A stretch of DNA of 13,073 nucleotides from Stramenopiles sp. TOSAG23-3 (taxonomy: Eukaryota > Sar): contig LT642646.1 in the NCBI GenBank assembly GCA_900128585.1, forward strand, positions 1 to 13,073. Direction: 5' to 3'. The notes beneath the pieces are model-generated. The model searched no databases. It was not told the DNA's origin and worked only from the letters and a program-made list of their open reading frames with translations. Shown piece by piece: positions 1 through 7,186 of this stretch (position 1 is the first letter of the stretch; the number at the start of each line of letters is the position of its first letter). Both the position numbers and the translations under genes were made by a program.

Positions 1-20
1 TTATTTTATATTTTCTTCTT

Positions 21-76
21 TCTTCATCTTTTTCTTCTTCTTCTTCTTTCTTCATCTTTTTCTTCTTCTTCTTCTT
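21..76. repeat. 28-bp tandem duplication in a TTC microsatellite
   Basis: Bases 21-48 and 49-76 are identical 28-base units, each with TCTTCATC followed by a T run and CTT repeats. The copies lie inside a longer TTC-rich tract (about 11-130). This looks like slippage or unequal exchange in a microsatellite. Confidence 0.75.
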
Positions 77-324
77 TTTCTTCTTCTTCTTCTTCTTCTT
101 TTTATTAATTCTTCTTTTTCTTCGCGCATTTTTTTTTTGTCTTTTTTTTCTTCTTTTTCATAATACTTAGATATAGTATTATAGTGTATTATAGGGTTAG
201 CGGTTTTTGTGGTGATGAAGTAATATTTACTAATCAAATACAAATATTCATATTGTTTACTCTATTTTTCCTATTTAATAGACCTACTAACAATTCGTAT
301 ATTTAATTATTCCACACAGTACCA

Positions 325-339
325 GGAACGGAACGGAAC
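325..339. repeat. (GGAAC)3 pentanucleotide array
   Basis: Three consecutive GGAAC units are followed by GG, in an otherwise AT-rich spacer. Its left flank shares the 11-mer GTACCAGGAAC (319-329) with the repeat cluster after the gene ending at 4923 (4964-4974). The function is unknown and the match may be chance. Confidence 0.6.
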
Positions 340-659
340 GGTGCATTGGATTATTTTTATTGATGTTTTTGTTGTTGTTATTATTAGTTGTTGTTGAAGA
401 ATGTGATAAAATTATTCACGATGATACAGTATTACTGTAAGAAGATCTCTACTACACTAAATAAAAAAATAATAATAATAAAAAAAATCCAACAAGCAAT
501 CGTTCTTCACAAGTATTCAAGTTGAACTTTTTGGTTGGGTTGAATGTGATTAATTAATATATATATGGATATTTATATAACTATATTTTACAGTTTTTGT
601 ACGAAGAATGCGTAGGAAACTAGATCGTACAGATGTTAAAGTTATAAACCATTGCAGCT

Positions 660-1832
660 ATGCAAACCTTGCTTCAACAATTCCACAGAAAAAGTGTTTC
701 CTTTGCCAGTTTGATGTTGTTTGGCAGTCGTGTAGTGGGTCTTCTAACTTTGCTCGTCGGGGTCGCCTGTGCCCAGAGTGTTGCTAAGGGGTCTGTGAAA
801 CTAGTCGTGGGGTTTTGCCCCTCGGCATTTTCAGGAAAGGGCGCTGTGGTTTCTGTGGGGCCAACAAGCCCCCCGTCGTTTGATGTTGTTGGGGAGTTTT
901 CCTACCCTGATGGAATCGACGAAGAGTGCCTTGTGTTGGAAGATATGACCATGACTCCGAGTGATCAGGAGAAGGAAACGTTTTTGTCTTTTTCAACGCA
1001 CTGGGGGCTTCTTGCAGCAGTTAACAGTTCGAAGGGAATTATGCAACATTCGGCCAAGGGTCATTCGTTGGACGAGTATTTATTCGATGGGTTCTCTTCA
1101 ATGCACACAGCAGAGAATTCAAAATCGATGATTGGGCTCACCCCTCACGTCACCGAAGATGGATTTTGCAGCGACGGCTGCTTTCGCTTTGGCAAACAAG
1201 ATATTCAAGACGGTGGCTTTGTTGGGCTTCAGGGCGACGGCCCCGGGGGTGCTTTGCCGTTCAAAGCGGTGATGAGCCAAGCGTGCCACTACGATGAAAA
1301 AAAAGGTATATACTACGCCCAAGGATCGTACGGCCTGAACTCAAAGGCGCTTTGTGATCGCGACGAAACGACCGAGTGTTTGTACCAAATCAATGCTTCC
1401 GACGGAAAGTTACTGAGTTCGAAGAAATTTCCGGACGGTATCGTGATCTACAAGTACTCTTCGGCCGATTCCAGTGACGGTACTACTTTGGCTTGGGTGT
1501 ATGGTTTCGAGGACGTCTGCCATAATCCATACGATTCGTACGCATTTGTGCGCCTTCACTTGGCAAATGGCACCGTTGCATCCAAGCCCGTGTGTATTCC
1601 CAAGGACGTGGTCGTCCACGAAAAGCCGGAAATGGGAGCGTTCTCCCCCGATGAAAAATACTTTGCGCTTAGCTCGGGAAACTCAGAGGGCACGCCGCTT
1701 CAATTTTTAGTGTTTGATACCCAAACCGGAAAGGCCGTGGTGAACAGCGATTTGGCAGGGCTGAAGAAAGCGTTGAAGTTAAGCAGCATTGCACCGTTTG
1801 TACAAATATGGGGCATATCTTGGCCTTCGTAA
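660..1832 (+). CDS. Secreted cysteine-containing protein, possibly beta-propeller-like; function unknown
   Basis: The gene encodes 390 residues and begins at the ATG at 660. A basic N-terminus is followed by a hydrophobic stretch (about residues 18-36) ending in Ala-Cys-Ala-Gln, a good signal-peptidase site after residue 38, so the protein is probably secreted or enters the secretory pathway. The mature part has nine cysteines (53, 90, 170, 174, 209, 232, 240, 287, 312) and three N-glycosylation sequons (Asn122, Asn245, Asn303), which fits an oxidising lumen. There is no other membrane segment. From about 210 to 360, short strand-turn units recur (YYAQGSYG, CLYQINASDGKLL, FVRLHLANGTV, GAFSPDEKYFALSSG, FLVFDTQTGKAV); they resemble WD40/YVTN-like propeller blades, but this is inference from pattern. 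No catalytic motif or named family was recognised. A possible AATAAA polyadenylation signal lies at 1933-1938. The gene reality is well supported (long ORF, coding-like composition); the function is not known. Confidence 0.85.
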   Translation: MQTLLQQFHRKSVSFASLMLFGSRVVGLLTLLVGVACAQSVAKGSVKLVVGFCPSAFSGKGAVVSVGPTSPPSFDVVGEFSYPDGIDEECLVLEDMTMTPSDQEKETFLSFSTHWGLLAAVNSSKGIMQHSAKGHSLDEYLFDGFSSMHTAENSKSMIGLTPHVTEDGFCSDGCFRFGKQDIQDGGFVGLQGDGPGGALPFKAVMSQACHYDEKKGIYYAQGSYGLNSKALCDRDETTECLYQINASDGKLLSSKKFPDGIVIYKYSSADSSDGTTLAWVYGFEDVCHNPYDSYAFVRLHLANGTVASKPVCIPKDVVVHEKPEMGAFSPDEKYFALSSGNSEGTPLQFLVFDTQTGKAVVNSDLAGLKKALKLSSIAPFVQIWGISWPS

Positions 1833-1850
1833 GTGAATCTACTTTCACTT
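1831..1850. repeat. Small inverted repeat across the stop codon
   Basis: AAGTGAA (1831-1837) and TTCACTT (1844-1850) are perfect 7-base arms around a 6-base loop. The left arm overlaps the TAA stop (1830-1832) of the secreted-protein gene, so the transcript could form a short 3'-end hairpin. A stem of this size can arise by chance. Confidence 0.4.
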
Positions 1851-2727
1851 TAGTAAAAACCAAAAAATATATGCTACTTTTTACACCGTTTGATCTGCTT
1901 ACTTCTCCTATTTATTACTTTAAAGTAAAATGAATAAAAACAAGAAAATTGGCTGTTATAAGAATTCTTAATACGGTACAATATATTGAGATGCTCCTCG
2001 TATATAAATTGGTTTGGAAAACCACACAAGGAAATGATTCATCTATGAGTGAGAAACTGGAAGAGGAAGTTGATTATGGGTCTTAATGGCGTTAACGCGT
2101 TTTCACTCGCCGATTCGGGTTATGCATGGAGTACATATATGAAAATGATAGTCAAGACTAAGTGACAAGAGGGTATATTGATTTACTAAAATCACAACAG
2201 TAAATAATAGCGACTGTCTCAAACAATCTTCTGGTAGTTTGACATATCAGAATATTTTTTCGTATTCTGAAACAAGGAGGAGTGTGGGTTCTTGAACGGT
2301 TTTACCTTCTTTTTTTTTCTTTCCTTTTTTGACTTATTAAAACCAAACTAACTTACAAATTTATAAATATTTATTATTCATATAAACCTCCTTATTATTT
2401 ATATATATTCCTTTGTATTTGGATATTATTATTTTAATATTCATCAGTATAATATAGACTATATAATAGACTATGCTATATTAAACCTATGTAAAAAAGA
2501 AGAGATCGTCCACCCACCAACCATGACAGAGGTCAGAGGTCAGTCACATCAGATATCAGATGTCGTACCTCATATTAGAGTAACAAACAATTCAAAAACC
2601 TTTTTTGATTAATTACTACTTCGTGTGTTACAAAGGAACCAATCAATCTGCGTATATTTTATATCCTCGTTTAAAAAGACATTGGTGCGCACTGAATTGC
2701 AAAGGTTCGTAGTCGGGCGAATTTACA
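1833..2727. other. AT-rich intergenic spacer
   Basis: An 895-base gap between two same-strand secreted-protein genes. It holds the 3' UTR of the first gene, including AATAAA at 1933-1938, and the promoter and 5' UTR of the second. Composition is strongly AT-rich, with a pyrimidine run near 2307-2330 and long TATATA/ATTATT stretches at 2350-2480. A slightly GC-richer patch at 2500-2575 carries short tandem duplications. The only open frame running into the next gene (from 2625) is out of frame with it and looks like a shadow. No RNA gene was recognised. Confidence 0.6.
2528..2561. repeat. Two adjacent heptanucleotide tandem duplications
   Basis: AGAGGTC is repeated at 2528-2534 and 2535-2541, and ATCAGAT at 2548-2554 and 2555-2561, only six bases apart. 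They lie 167-200 bases upstream of the ATG at 2728 and could be promoter or 5' UTR elements or simple slippage products. Confidence 0.5.
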
Positions 2728-4923
2728 ATGGTCCTGCGTGGCCGATTCCTGTTGCTCTTTGCCTTTGCAAATGTTTTACGAAGTATTGCGCTTTCTCGAC
2801 CCGATCGGCTCTGCCGATGGGATGTGTTTGAGGAGAAACCCGTTCAGTGCAAGGTGAAATTAGAAGCCTTTCTAGAAGATTGCAGCAACCCGGGTAAGTT
2901 CTTTTTGATGGGTGATTCAAACGTTGCAAGGCTGTACATGTCGTCGTTTTTGTTTTACCACCGTGCATTTGAAAATTCGTGCAAGACAATTGTTGGGGGT
3001 CGATGCAACCTGCTGGATTTAATCGATTCACCCAAAGTAGAATCATGGAAGCAGCCGCGGGCGGGACTAGAAGGCCCTGCAAAATTTGGGGCCCAACACC
3101 CTTTTTGTACAGACTGCTCCGGGTGCAATCCGTTTCTTGTAGACTGCAAAAGCGCGGACAAGTCGGAGTCAGCAACGACACCGGTCGTATCGTACCTACC
3201 CTTAGAATATTCACGCGATGTTGAGGCTCAGTCTAGGGATCACAACACGACTGTCGAAAACATTGCAGCTTACTTAGAAACCGAGAACGTTGACGTGTGC
3301 GTGTACAACGCCGCAGTACACGATGTGAATGTCCCTGGCATCACAGATAAAGTGTACGTCGAGAATATCGAGTTCTCCGTGAGGGAGTTGCTGAAAGGGT
3401 GCCAGAAGCTCGTCTGGATGTCAACACCAGCTGTAGACGAGCGGTTCAACCGGGGCGGGCGCTGGCTTCAGAACAACACTATTATAAAGCGGTGGAATGG
3501 GTTGGTTGAATCGATGATTCTTAAAGTATTTCCCGAGCGCGTGTTTGTGCTAGACACCTTCCTTTGGAGCGTGGGACAACGGCATCCTCAGGACCATGTT
3601 CACGCGCGTGATTTTTTCTACAAAACGCTGGGCATTTTCCTGCTCGCTCCTACGTTTCTGAAAGGGGCTGCCTTCGATGGGCCGTTTGCAGGCGATGAAG
3701 AACTCCTGGGTATGTACGAGAAAGGCATCATTCGGTGGAAGCCTACTACGGCGGAAGTCCCATGTTTTTCGCCGTTTGCGAAAGAAGTATTTGGTCTTCA
3801 GTTTCCCATGGGAGGGGGTGGAAAGATTTGTGTAGACATGTCCGCCTTGCCGAAAAACGTATCGTTGCGGTGCAGCGTTGTGGGGAGTGCGCCCTGGAAG
3901 TCTTACGTCTCTGGCGACGGCAACAGGTTTTACTGCCAGGTACCGGCAAGTCGTCAGCAGCTAGTTCAGAAAGTGAGGATAGAAACAGTGTCTACAAGGA
4001 CGGGTTCGATCAGTGTGAGCAGCACGTACACAATCTTGGTGCGGAGCTTTGAGTTCGATTTTGACAAGTTGAATTTGTGTTCAGGAAAAAATGTAATACT
4101 CAGCGAGGGCTGGATGAACTTTGACCTCTTCACCAACATGGACGAGAACATTAAGCGAGATTGGGGGCATCCAGATAACTTAAACAGGGACCCGTTTCAA
4201 ACGGTCATGTGGAATGCGCTGGATGGCCTGGGGTTTGTTTCTACGCATTCAATAAAGCGCATTGTCATTAGTCATGCCTTGAACTACCTGTCACCCTCGA
4301 ACCTACAGATGCTCGCCGAAGAGATGGCTCGCGTGCTGGTTCCCGGTACAGGCATACTCCGAATACAACAGGCCAGCAATGTCAAATTCAGACGTATTGT
4401 CTTTGAAGTCTTTGCTGCTCTAAACGTTCATTTGGTTGACGTAGGGTCTTTTAGGACCCGCACCGCAGATCCTGAAGTCTTGTCCGTCCTACAGCCGGAA
4501 TGTTTGAAATGTGTCCATTATGTATTGAGTATGCAAACCGAGGGCCTGTTCGAGACTTGGCAAAATATAACGCACGAATGCTGGATTTGCCACATCGACC
4601 GTTCATGGATAAGAGACCTCGGGGACCAAAGCAACAAAGAGCTTGACATTCATAGTGCCGGATACCATGTCGACGAAATCCTTTCACAACGGAAAGTTCT
4701 TGTCTACGGAACTGACGTCCATTTTCAATGGGTGCTCGAAGGAGGCGTTGGTGGTTCCCTTGCTGACATTGATTTTTTTCGTCCTATAAATGTGCTGCAG
4801 ATTTGGCCATATACTGATTTATCAATTGTGAGCTCTCTGGTACGAGAACTAAAGAACTCTCCGTCTTGGCCAGACAAGGAAGAAGTGATTTGGACATTTC
4901 ATGCAGAAGAAGAATACAAGTAA
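2728..4923 (+). CDS. Secretory SGNH/PC-esterase-like protein fused to a methyltransferase-like domain
   Basis: The gene encodes 731 residues; the ATG at 2728 (ACAATGG context) gives a hydrophobic signal peptide or anchor (about 5-22). Region 1 (about 55-310) has an SGNH/PC-esterase layout: FFLMGDSNVARLY at 58-70 with candidate nucleophile Ser64, VCVYNAAVHD at 190-199 with Asn194 as the block-III Asn, and DHVH at 289-292 as the DxxH Asp/His pair. Known relatives (plant TBL/ESK1, CASD1) O-acetylate glycans in the Golgi. A cysteine-bearing linker (about 345-440) follows. Region 2 (about 446-550) begins KLNLCSGKNVILSEGWMNFDL, resembling the LNLGCGxx...GWxNxD start of small SAM methyltransferases, and continues with ISHALNYLSP and MARVLVPGTGILRI, matching the usual SHxLEHL and RVLKPGGxLRI elements. 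The glycine-rich loop is altered (LCSGK), so methyltransferase activity is uncertain. The last 150 residues match nothing recognised. Sequons (Asn173, Asn250, Asn377, Asn613) and many cysteines fit the lumen. Gene reality is strong; the SGNH assignment is moderate and the methyltransferase-like fold weaker. Confidence 0.75.
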   Translation: MVLRGRFLLLFAFANVLRSIALSRPDRLCRWDVFEEKPVQCKVKLEAFLEDCSNPGKFFLMGDSNVARLYMSSFLFYHRAFENSCKTIVGGRCNLLDLIDSPKVESWKQPRAGLEGPAKFGAQHPFCTDCSGCNPFLVDCKSADKSESATTPVVSYLPLEYSRDVEAQSRDHNTTVENIAAYLETENVDVCVYNAAVHDVNVPGITDKVYVENIEFSVRELLKGCQKLVWMSTPAVDERFNRGGRWLQNNTIIKRWNGLVESMILKVFPERVFVLDTFLWSVGQRHPQDHVHARDFFYKTLGIFLLAPTFLKGAAFDGPFAGDEELLGMYEKGIIRWKPTTAEVPCFSPFAKEVFGLQFPMGGGGKICVDMSALPKNVSLRCSVVGSAPWKSYVSGDGNRFYCQVPASRQQLVQKVRIETVSTRTGSISVSSTYTILVRSFEFDFDKLNLCSGKNVILSEGWMNFDLFTNMDENIKRDWGHPDNLNRDPFQTVMWNALDGLGFVSTHSIKRIVISHALNYLSPSNLQMLAEEMARVLVPGTGILRIQQASNVKFRRIVFEVFAALNVHLVDVGSFRTRTADPEVLSVLQPECLKCVHYVLSMQTEGLFETWQNITHECWICHIDRSWIRDLGDQSNKELDIHSAGYHVDEILSQRKVLVYGTDVHFQWVLEGGVGGSLADIDFFRPINVLQIWPYTDLSIVSSLVRELKNSPSWPDKEEVIWTFHAEEEYK

Positions 4924-4944
4924 AATATGAACAGGTTATGAAAT

Positions 4945-4985
4945 ACGGTACCTACCGTACCTGGTACCAGGAACCAGGAACCTGG
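4945..4985. repeat. Nested palindromes and tandem repeat after the SGNH gene
   Basis: Within 41 bases lie ACGGTA-CC-TACCGT (4945-4958), the 12-base perfect palindrome CCTGGTACCAGG (4960-4971), the tandem pair CCAGGAA (4967-4973 and 4974-4980), and a closing CCTGG (4981-4985) that can pair with either CCAGG. The cluster starts 22 bases past the stop, so it would be in the 3' UTR and could fold into alternative hairpins. Its GC-rich composition stands out from the spacer. Confidence 0.6.
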
Positions 4986-5074
4986 GTGCAACAAAGTGTG
5001 TTTAATTTTTAAAATCGCATATTATTATTATATACTAAATCCTATCACTTTCGCGTAATTAAATTAACATCCGG

Positions 5075-5110
5075 AAGACATGATGATCTTTTTTTTTATC
5101 ATCATGTCTT
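5075..5110. repeat. 13-bp perfect inverted repeat with T-rich loop
   Basis: AAGACATGATGAT (5075-5087) is the exact reverse complement of ATCATCATGTCTT (5098-5110); the loop is C followed by nine T. It sits about 150 bases after the SGNH gene and 340 before the RRM gene. It might be a hairpin near a transcript end or a remnant of a small mobile element; no transposase or target-site duplication is visible. Confidence 0.7.
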
Positions 5111-5198
5111 TGTATAATTAATATTGGATCTATGCTATGTCAATGTAATTTATAATTTGTGGCTTCGCTTCTTCTTCTTTTCGCACACCACACCAGAC

Positions 5199-5212
5199 CA
5201 CACACACACACA
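5199..5212. repeat. (CA)7 dinucleotide repeat
   Basis: Seven CA units, preceded by related CACACCACACC sequence and flanked by CTT-rich tracts. Confidence 0.7.
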
Positions 5213-5449
5213 CTTCTTCTTTCTTCGCACAACTTTTCTTTTTAGATGCAGCAAATTTATATTTATTCTGTCTTTTTTAGTCAGAGAAACATATGAAACG
5301 ATAATTAAAATGAAATGTACGCGGTTTTAACACCCCTGTAGAAGCACTAGGTCAAATACGTGAACGGATTTTCCAACAGCCCGCTCGCATAGTTTTTACG
5401 TTAGTGTCTAGGTGATTCAATCGTTCGCCAACCTTATCATCGCTGCAAT

Positions 5450-6499
5450 ATGGCAACTGCAGAGTACGTCCCTGGAAGTCTTGCAGTGTCGCTGACGGAC
5501 TCTACCGTGAAGAACGTCGCGCCCGTGCTGGTCAAGCAGGCGCTGGACGCAAAGTTCAAAAACAAGAAAAAGAGAAAGTCCTCTGGTCCCGACTTTGAGA
5601 CAGCCGATTCCTCCGAGACGAGCAAAAAGAAGCGCGTGAAGCGGTTGAGCAAGGAGGAGGCAAAAGAAAAGGACGAGCGCACCATTTTTGTCGGCAACAT
5701 TCCAGTGGAGGCGACCCGAAAAGACATCAAGGCGTTCTTCCAAAAGGTTGGCGCCGTCGAGAGCGTGCGCATTCGATCTGTTGCAATTGAGCTGACAAAA
5801 ATATCAAAGGCAAAAAATTACAAATTATCTAGAAAGGCAAGCTACATAACTGGGAAAATAAACACCGAGGTCAAAGACAATATCAACGCGTACGTGGTGT
5901 TCAAGAAGAAAGAGTCCGTGGAGAAAGCTGTCGGGCTCAACGGGGTCTTGTTCAAAGGGAACCACTTACGGCTCGATACAATCGTGAAGGATACTTCCTC
6001 TGCTATCGGTTCGCACAAAAAAACTGCATTCATCGGGAACCTGCCCTTTGACACGTCGGAGGAAAAGGTCCGACAATTCTTTGCGCTATCCGTGAGTGGC
6101 GGGGACGAGTGCATCTCGAACGTTCGCCTGATTCGCGACCGAGCGACGAACAAAGGGAAGGGCTTTGGGTACATTCTGTTCGCCGAGCGAAGCCTTGTGA
6201 AAGAAGCCACCGCCCTTAATGGCGCAGTGTTCGAAGGGCGCAAACTGCGCATTTCTAAAGTAGACCCCAACTTCAAAGAATCGCAGAAAATGAGGCGCTA
6301 TCTGAGCAAGGACGAAAAGTCGGGGTCCAAGCAGGCCTCGCGAAAGAATAAATTCCAAGGGGACACGGCAAAGTTCGGGGCCTACATGAGAATTAAGAGG
6401 AAGAAGAAACGTGGGGAAACCTCCTCATCCGTTAAGAATAACAAAAAGTTTCGAAGCGATGGTCGGGGAGGGGGAAAGAGGGGCGGTCCAAGGCGTTAG
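5450..6499 (+). CDS. RBM34/Nop12-like nucleolar RRM protein (ribosome biogenesis)
   Basis: The gene encodes 349 residues, starting at the ATG at 5450. The N-terminal 75 residues are Lys-rich with nuclear/nucleolar localisation-type clusters (38-44, 59-66). RRM1 spans about 78-176: RNP2 is IFVGNI (79-84), and RNP1 is the unusual NINAYVVF (144-151), separated from RNP2 by a long lysine-rich insertion (about 113-143). The VESVRIRS strand, that insertion and the NINAYVVF strand are the hallmark of human RBM34 and yeast Nop12. RRM2 spans about 192-271 with RNP2 AFIGNL (193-198) and a canonical RNP1, KGFGYILF (237-244). The tail is strongly basic (Lys/Arg/Gly, 313-349). Nop12 binds pre-60S particles and supports maturation of 5.8S/25S rRNA, so a nucleolar role in large-subunit assembly is expected. 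Length and domain order fit the family and no introns interrupt it. The family assignment is confident; the precise step is inferred from homologues. Confidence 0.92.
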   Translation: MATAEYVPGSLAVSLTDSTVKNVAPVLVKQALDAKFKNKKKRKSSGPDFETADSSETSKKKRVKRLSKEEAKEKDERTIFVGNIPVEATRKDIKAFFQKVGAVESVRIRSVAIELTKISKAKNYKLSRKASYITGKINTEVKDNINAYVVFKKKESVEKAVGLNGVLFKGNHLRLDTIVKDTSSAIGSHKKTAFIGNLPFDTSEEKVRQFFALSVSGGDECISNVRLIRDRATNKGKGFGYILFAERSLVKEATALNGAVFEGRKLRISKVDPNFKESQKMRRYLSKDEKSGSKQASRKNKFQGDTAKFGAYMRIKRKKKRGETSSSVKNNKKFRSDGRGGGKRGGPRR

Positions 6500-6819
6500 A
6501 AAGAAGAACTCAAGAACTGTCTGGGTAAGGGCTTCCATGGTCTGCGATCTGAAAGAGAGAGAAGAGGAGATGAGAAATATGATTTTGAGATTTACACACT
6601 TTCGAGTTGTTTGTTATATTTCAGTATAATTATATTTATATATATTTTTTTTTAAAGAGTAAATGCATGATAGACACCTGTTATAAAAAGTGGCGAAATC
6701 GCAACTCGTTCATCTCCATCTTTATGCTGTGTGTATATTAAATTCTGTAGGTGGGTGGGGTTGTTATTACATTAGATGACTATTTATATTTGGTTGGACG
6801 GTCGGCGGTGCCTTTTGCC

Positions 6820-6852
6820 TTTTCTTCTTTTTCTTCTTCTTCTTCTTTCTTT
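6820..6852. repeat. CTT/TTC microsatellite
   Basis: An imperfect TTC-rich stretch on the + strand, the same motif family as the tracts at the window start and, in opposite orientation, at 8436-8755 and near the window end. Confidence 0.65.
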
Positions 6853-6970
6853 TTATTAATTATTATTTTTATTCTTCTTGCTTCCACATCATTCATCATC
6901 ATCATATGGTTTTTGGTGGTATCTTTAAATTTCATCAAGCCAATTTAAAAGAGATAGACGACTATACGGC

Positions 6971-6979
6971 TATAAAATA
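6971..6979 (+). promoter_or_regulatory. Possible TATA box of the KDO-8-P synthase gene
   Basis: TATAAAATA lies about 216 bases upstream of the proposed ATG at 7187 and is preceded by a relatively GC-rich GACTATACGGC. It matches the TATA consensus, but the spacer is AT-rich and a similar TATAAAAAG occurs at 6682-6690, so this is only a candidate. Confidence 0.22.
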
Positions 6980-7186
6980 TAGACTATGTATGCATCTTTT
7001 TCACCGAACATTGAACATTGTAATTTAAAGAACAAAACTTAATGCGGGTATATTGTCGTGACGGGAACTTAAGCTTTGAAGGTGTTGCACAATTTGGAGT
7101 GCGGCAAACATTTCCCTTGTTAATTTTTTCGTGCGCGGTTTTTTCTTCCCTCCCTCCTCACAGTGTATAGTCGGTTCCTTTTCTAT

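Larger units (their letters stand above)
1..659. other. AT-rich intergenic spacer with TTC low-complexity start
   Basis: No credible gene is seen. The first 130 bases are pyrimidine-rich TTC/CTT sequence on the + strand. The reverse-strand reading frame across it encodes only an Arg/Lys/Glu homopolymer-like product, which is a repeat artefact. The rest is AT-rich (many ATT/TAA runs) and contains a small (GGAAC)3 array at 325-339. The last part, up to the ATG at 660, is presumably the promoter and 5' UTR of the secreted-protein gene. TATA-like strings are too common in this background for one to be singled out. Confidence 0.7.
4924..5449. other. Intergenic spacer with repeat cluster, hairpin and CA repeat
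   Basis: A 526-base gap. It contains a cluster of small inverted and tandem repeats just after the stop (4945-4985), a 13-bp-stem hairpin at 5075-5110, pyrimidine-rich CTT sequence at about 5168-5245, and (CA)7 at 5199-5212. The final 110 bases before the ATG at 5450 are less AT-rich and probably hold the promoter and 5' UTR of the RRM gene. The open frame at 5124-5330 has low-complexity, repeat-derived content and was not called. Confidence 0.6.
6500..7186. other. AT-rich spacer upstream of the KDO-8-P synthase gene
   Basis: A 687-base gap holding the 3' end of the RRM gene transcript and the promoter and 5' UTR of the next gene. Contents include an AT-rich run at 6624-6660, a CTT microsatellite at about 6820-6852, ATC repeats near 6887-6905, TATA-like strings at 6682-6690 and 6971-6979, and a pyrimidine tract at 7139-7160. 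The 65-codon open frame at 6751-6948 encodes Phe/Ser/Ile low complexity from the microsatellite and was not called. Confidence 0.6.

Noticed and set aside
2089-2104. Palindromic GTTAACGCGTT as a cell-cycle (MluI-type) box
   Set aside because: It contains ACGCGT, but it is a single copy more than 600 bases from the next start codon, and no supporting cell-cycle gene follows.
2723-3214. 163-codon reverse-strand frame inside the SGNH-like gene
   Set aside because: It is fully antisense to a strongly supported gene, has no recognisable domain, and is best explained as a shadow frame.
6751-6948. 65-codon hydrophobic frame as a small membrane protein
   Set aside because: Its Phe/Ser/Ile runs arise from the CTT and ATT repeats beneath it, and nothing outside the repeats looks coding.
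7163-7186. GTG-initiated extension of the KDO-8-P synthase
   Set aside because: In a eukaryotic gene GTG is an unlikely start, and an in-frame ATG follows at 7187. It is kept only as a possible spliced extension in the findings.
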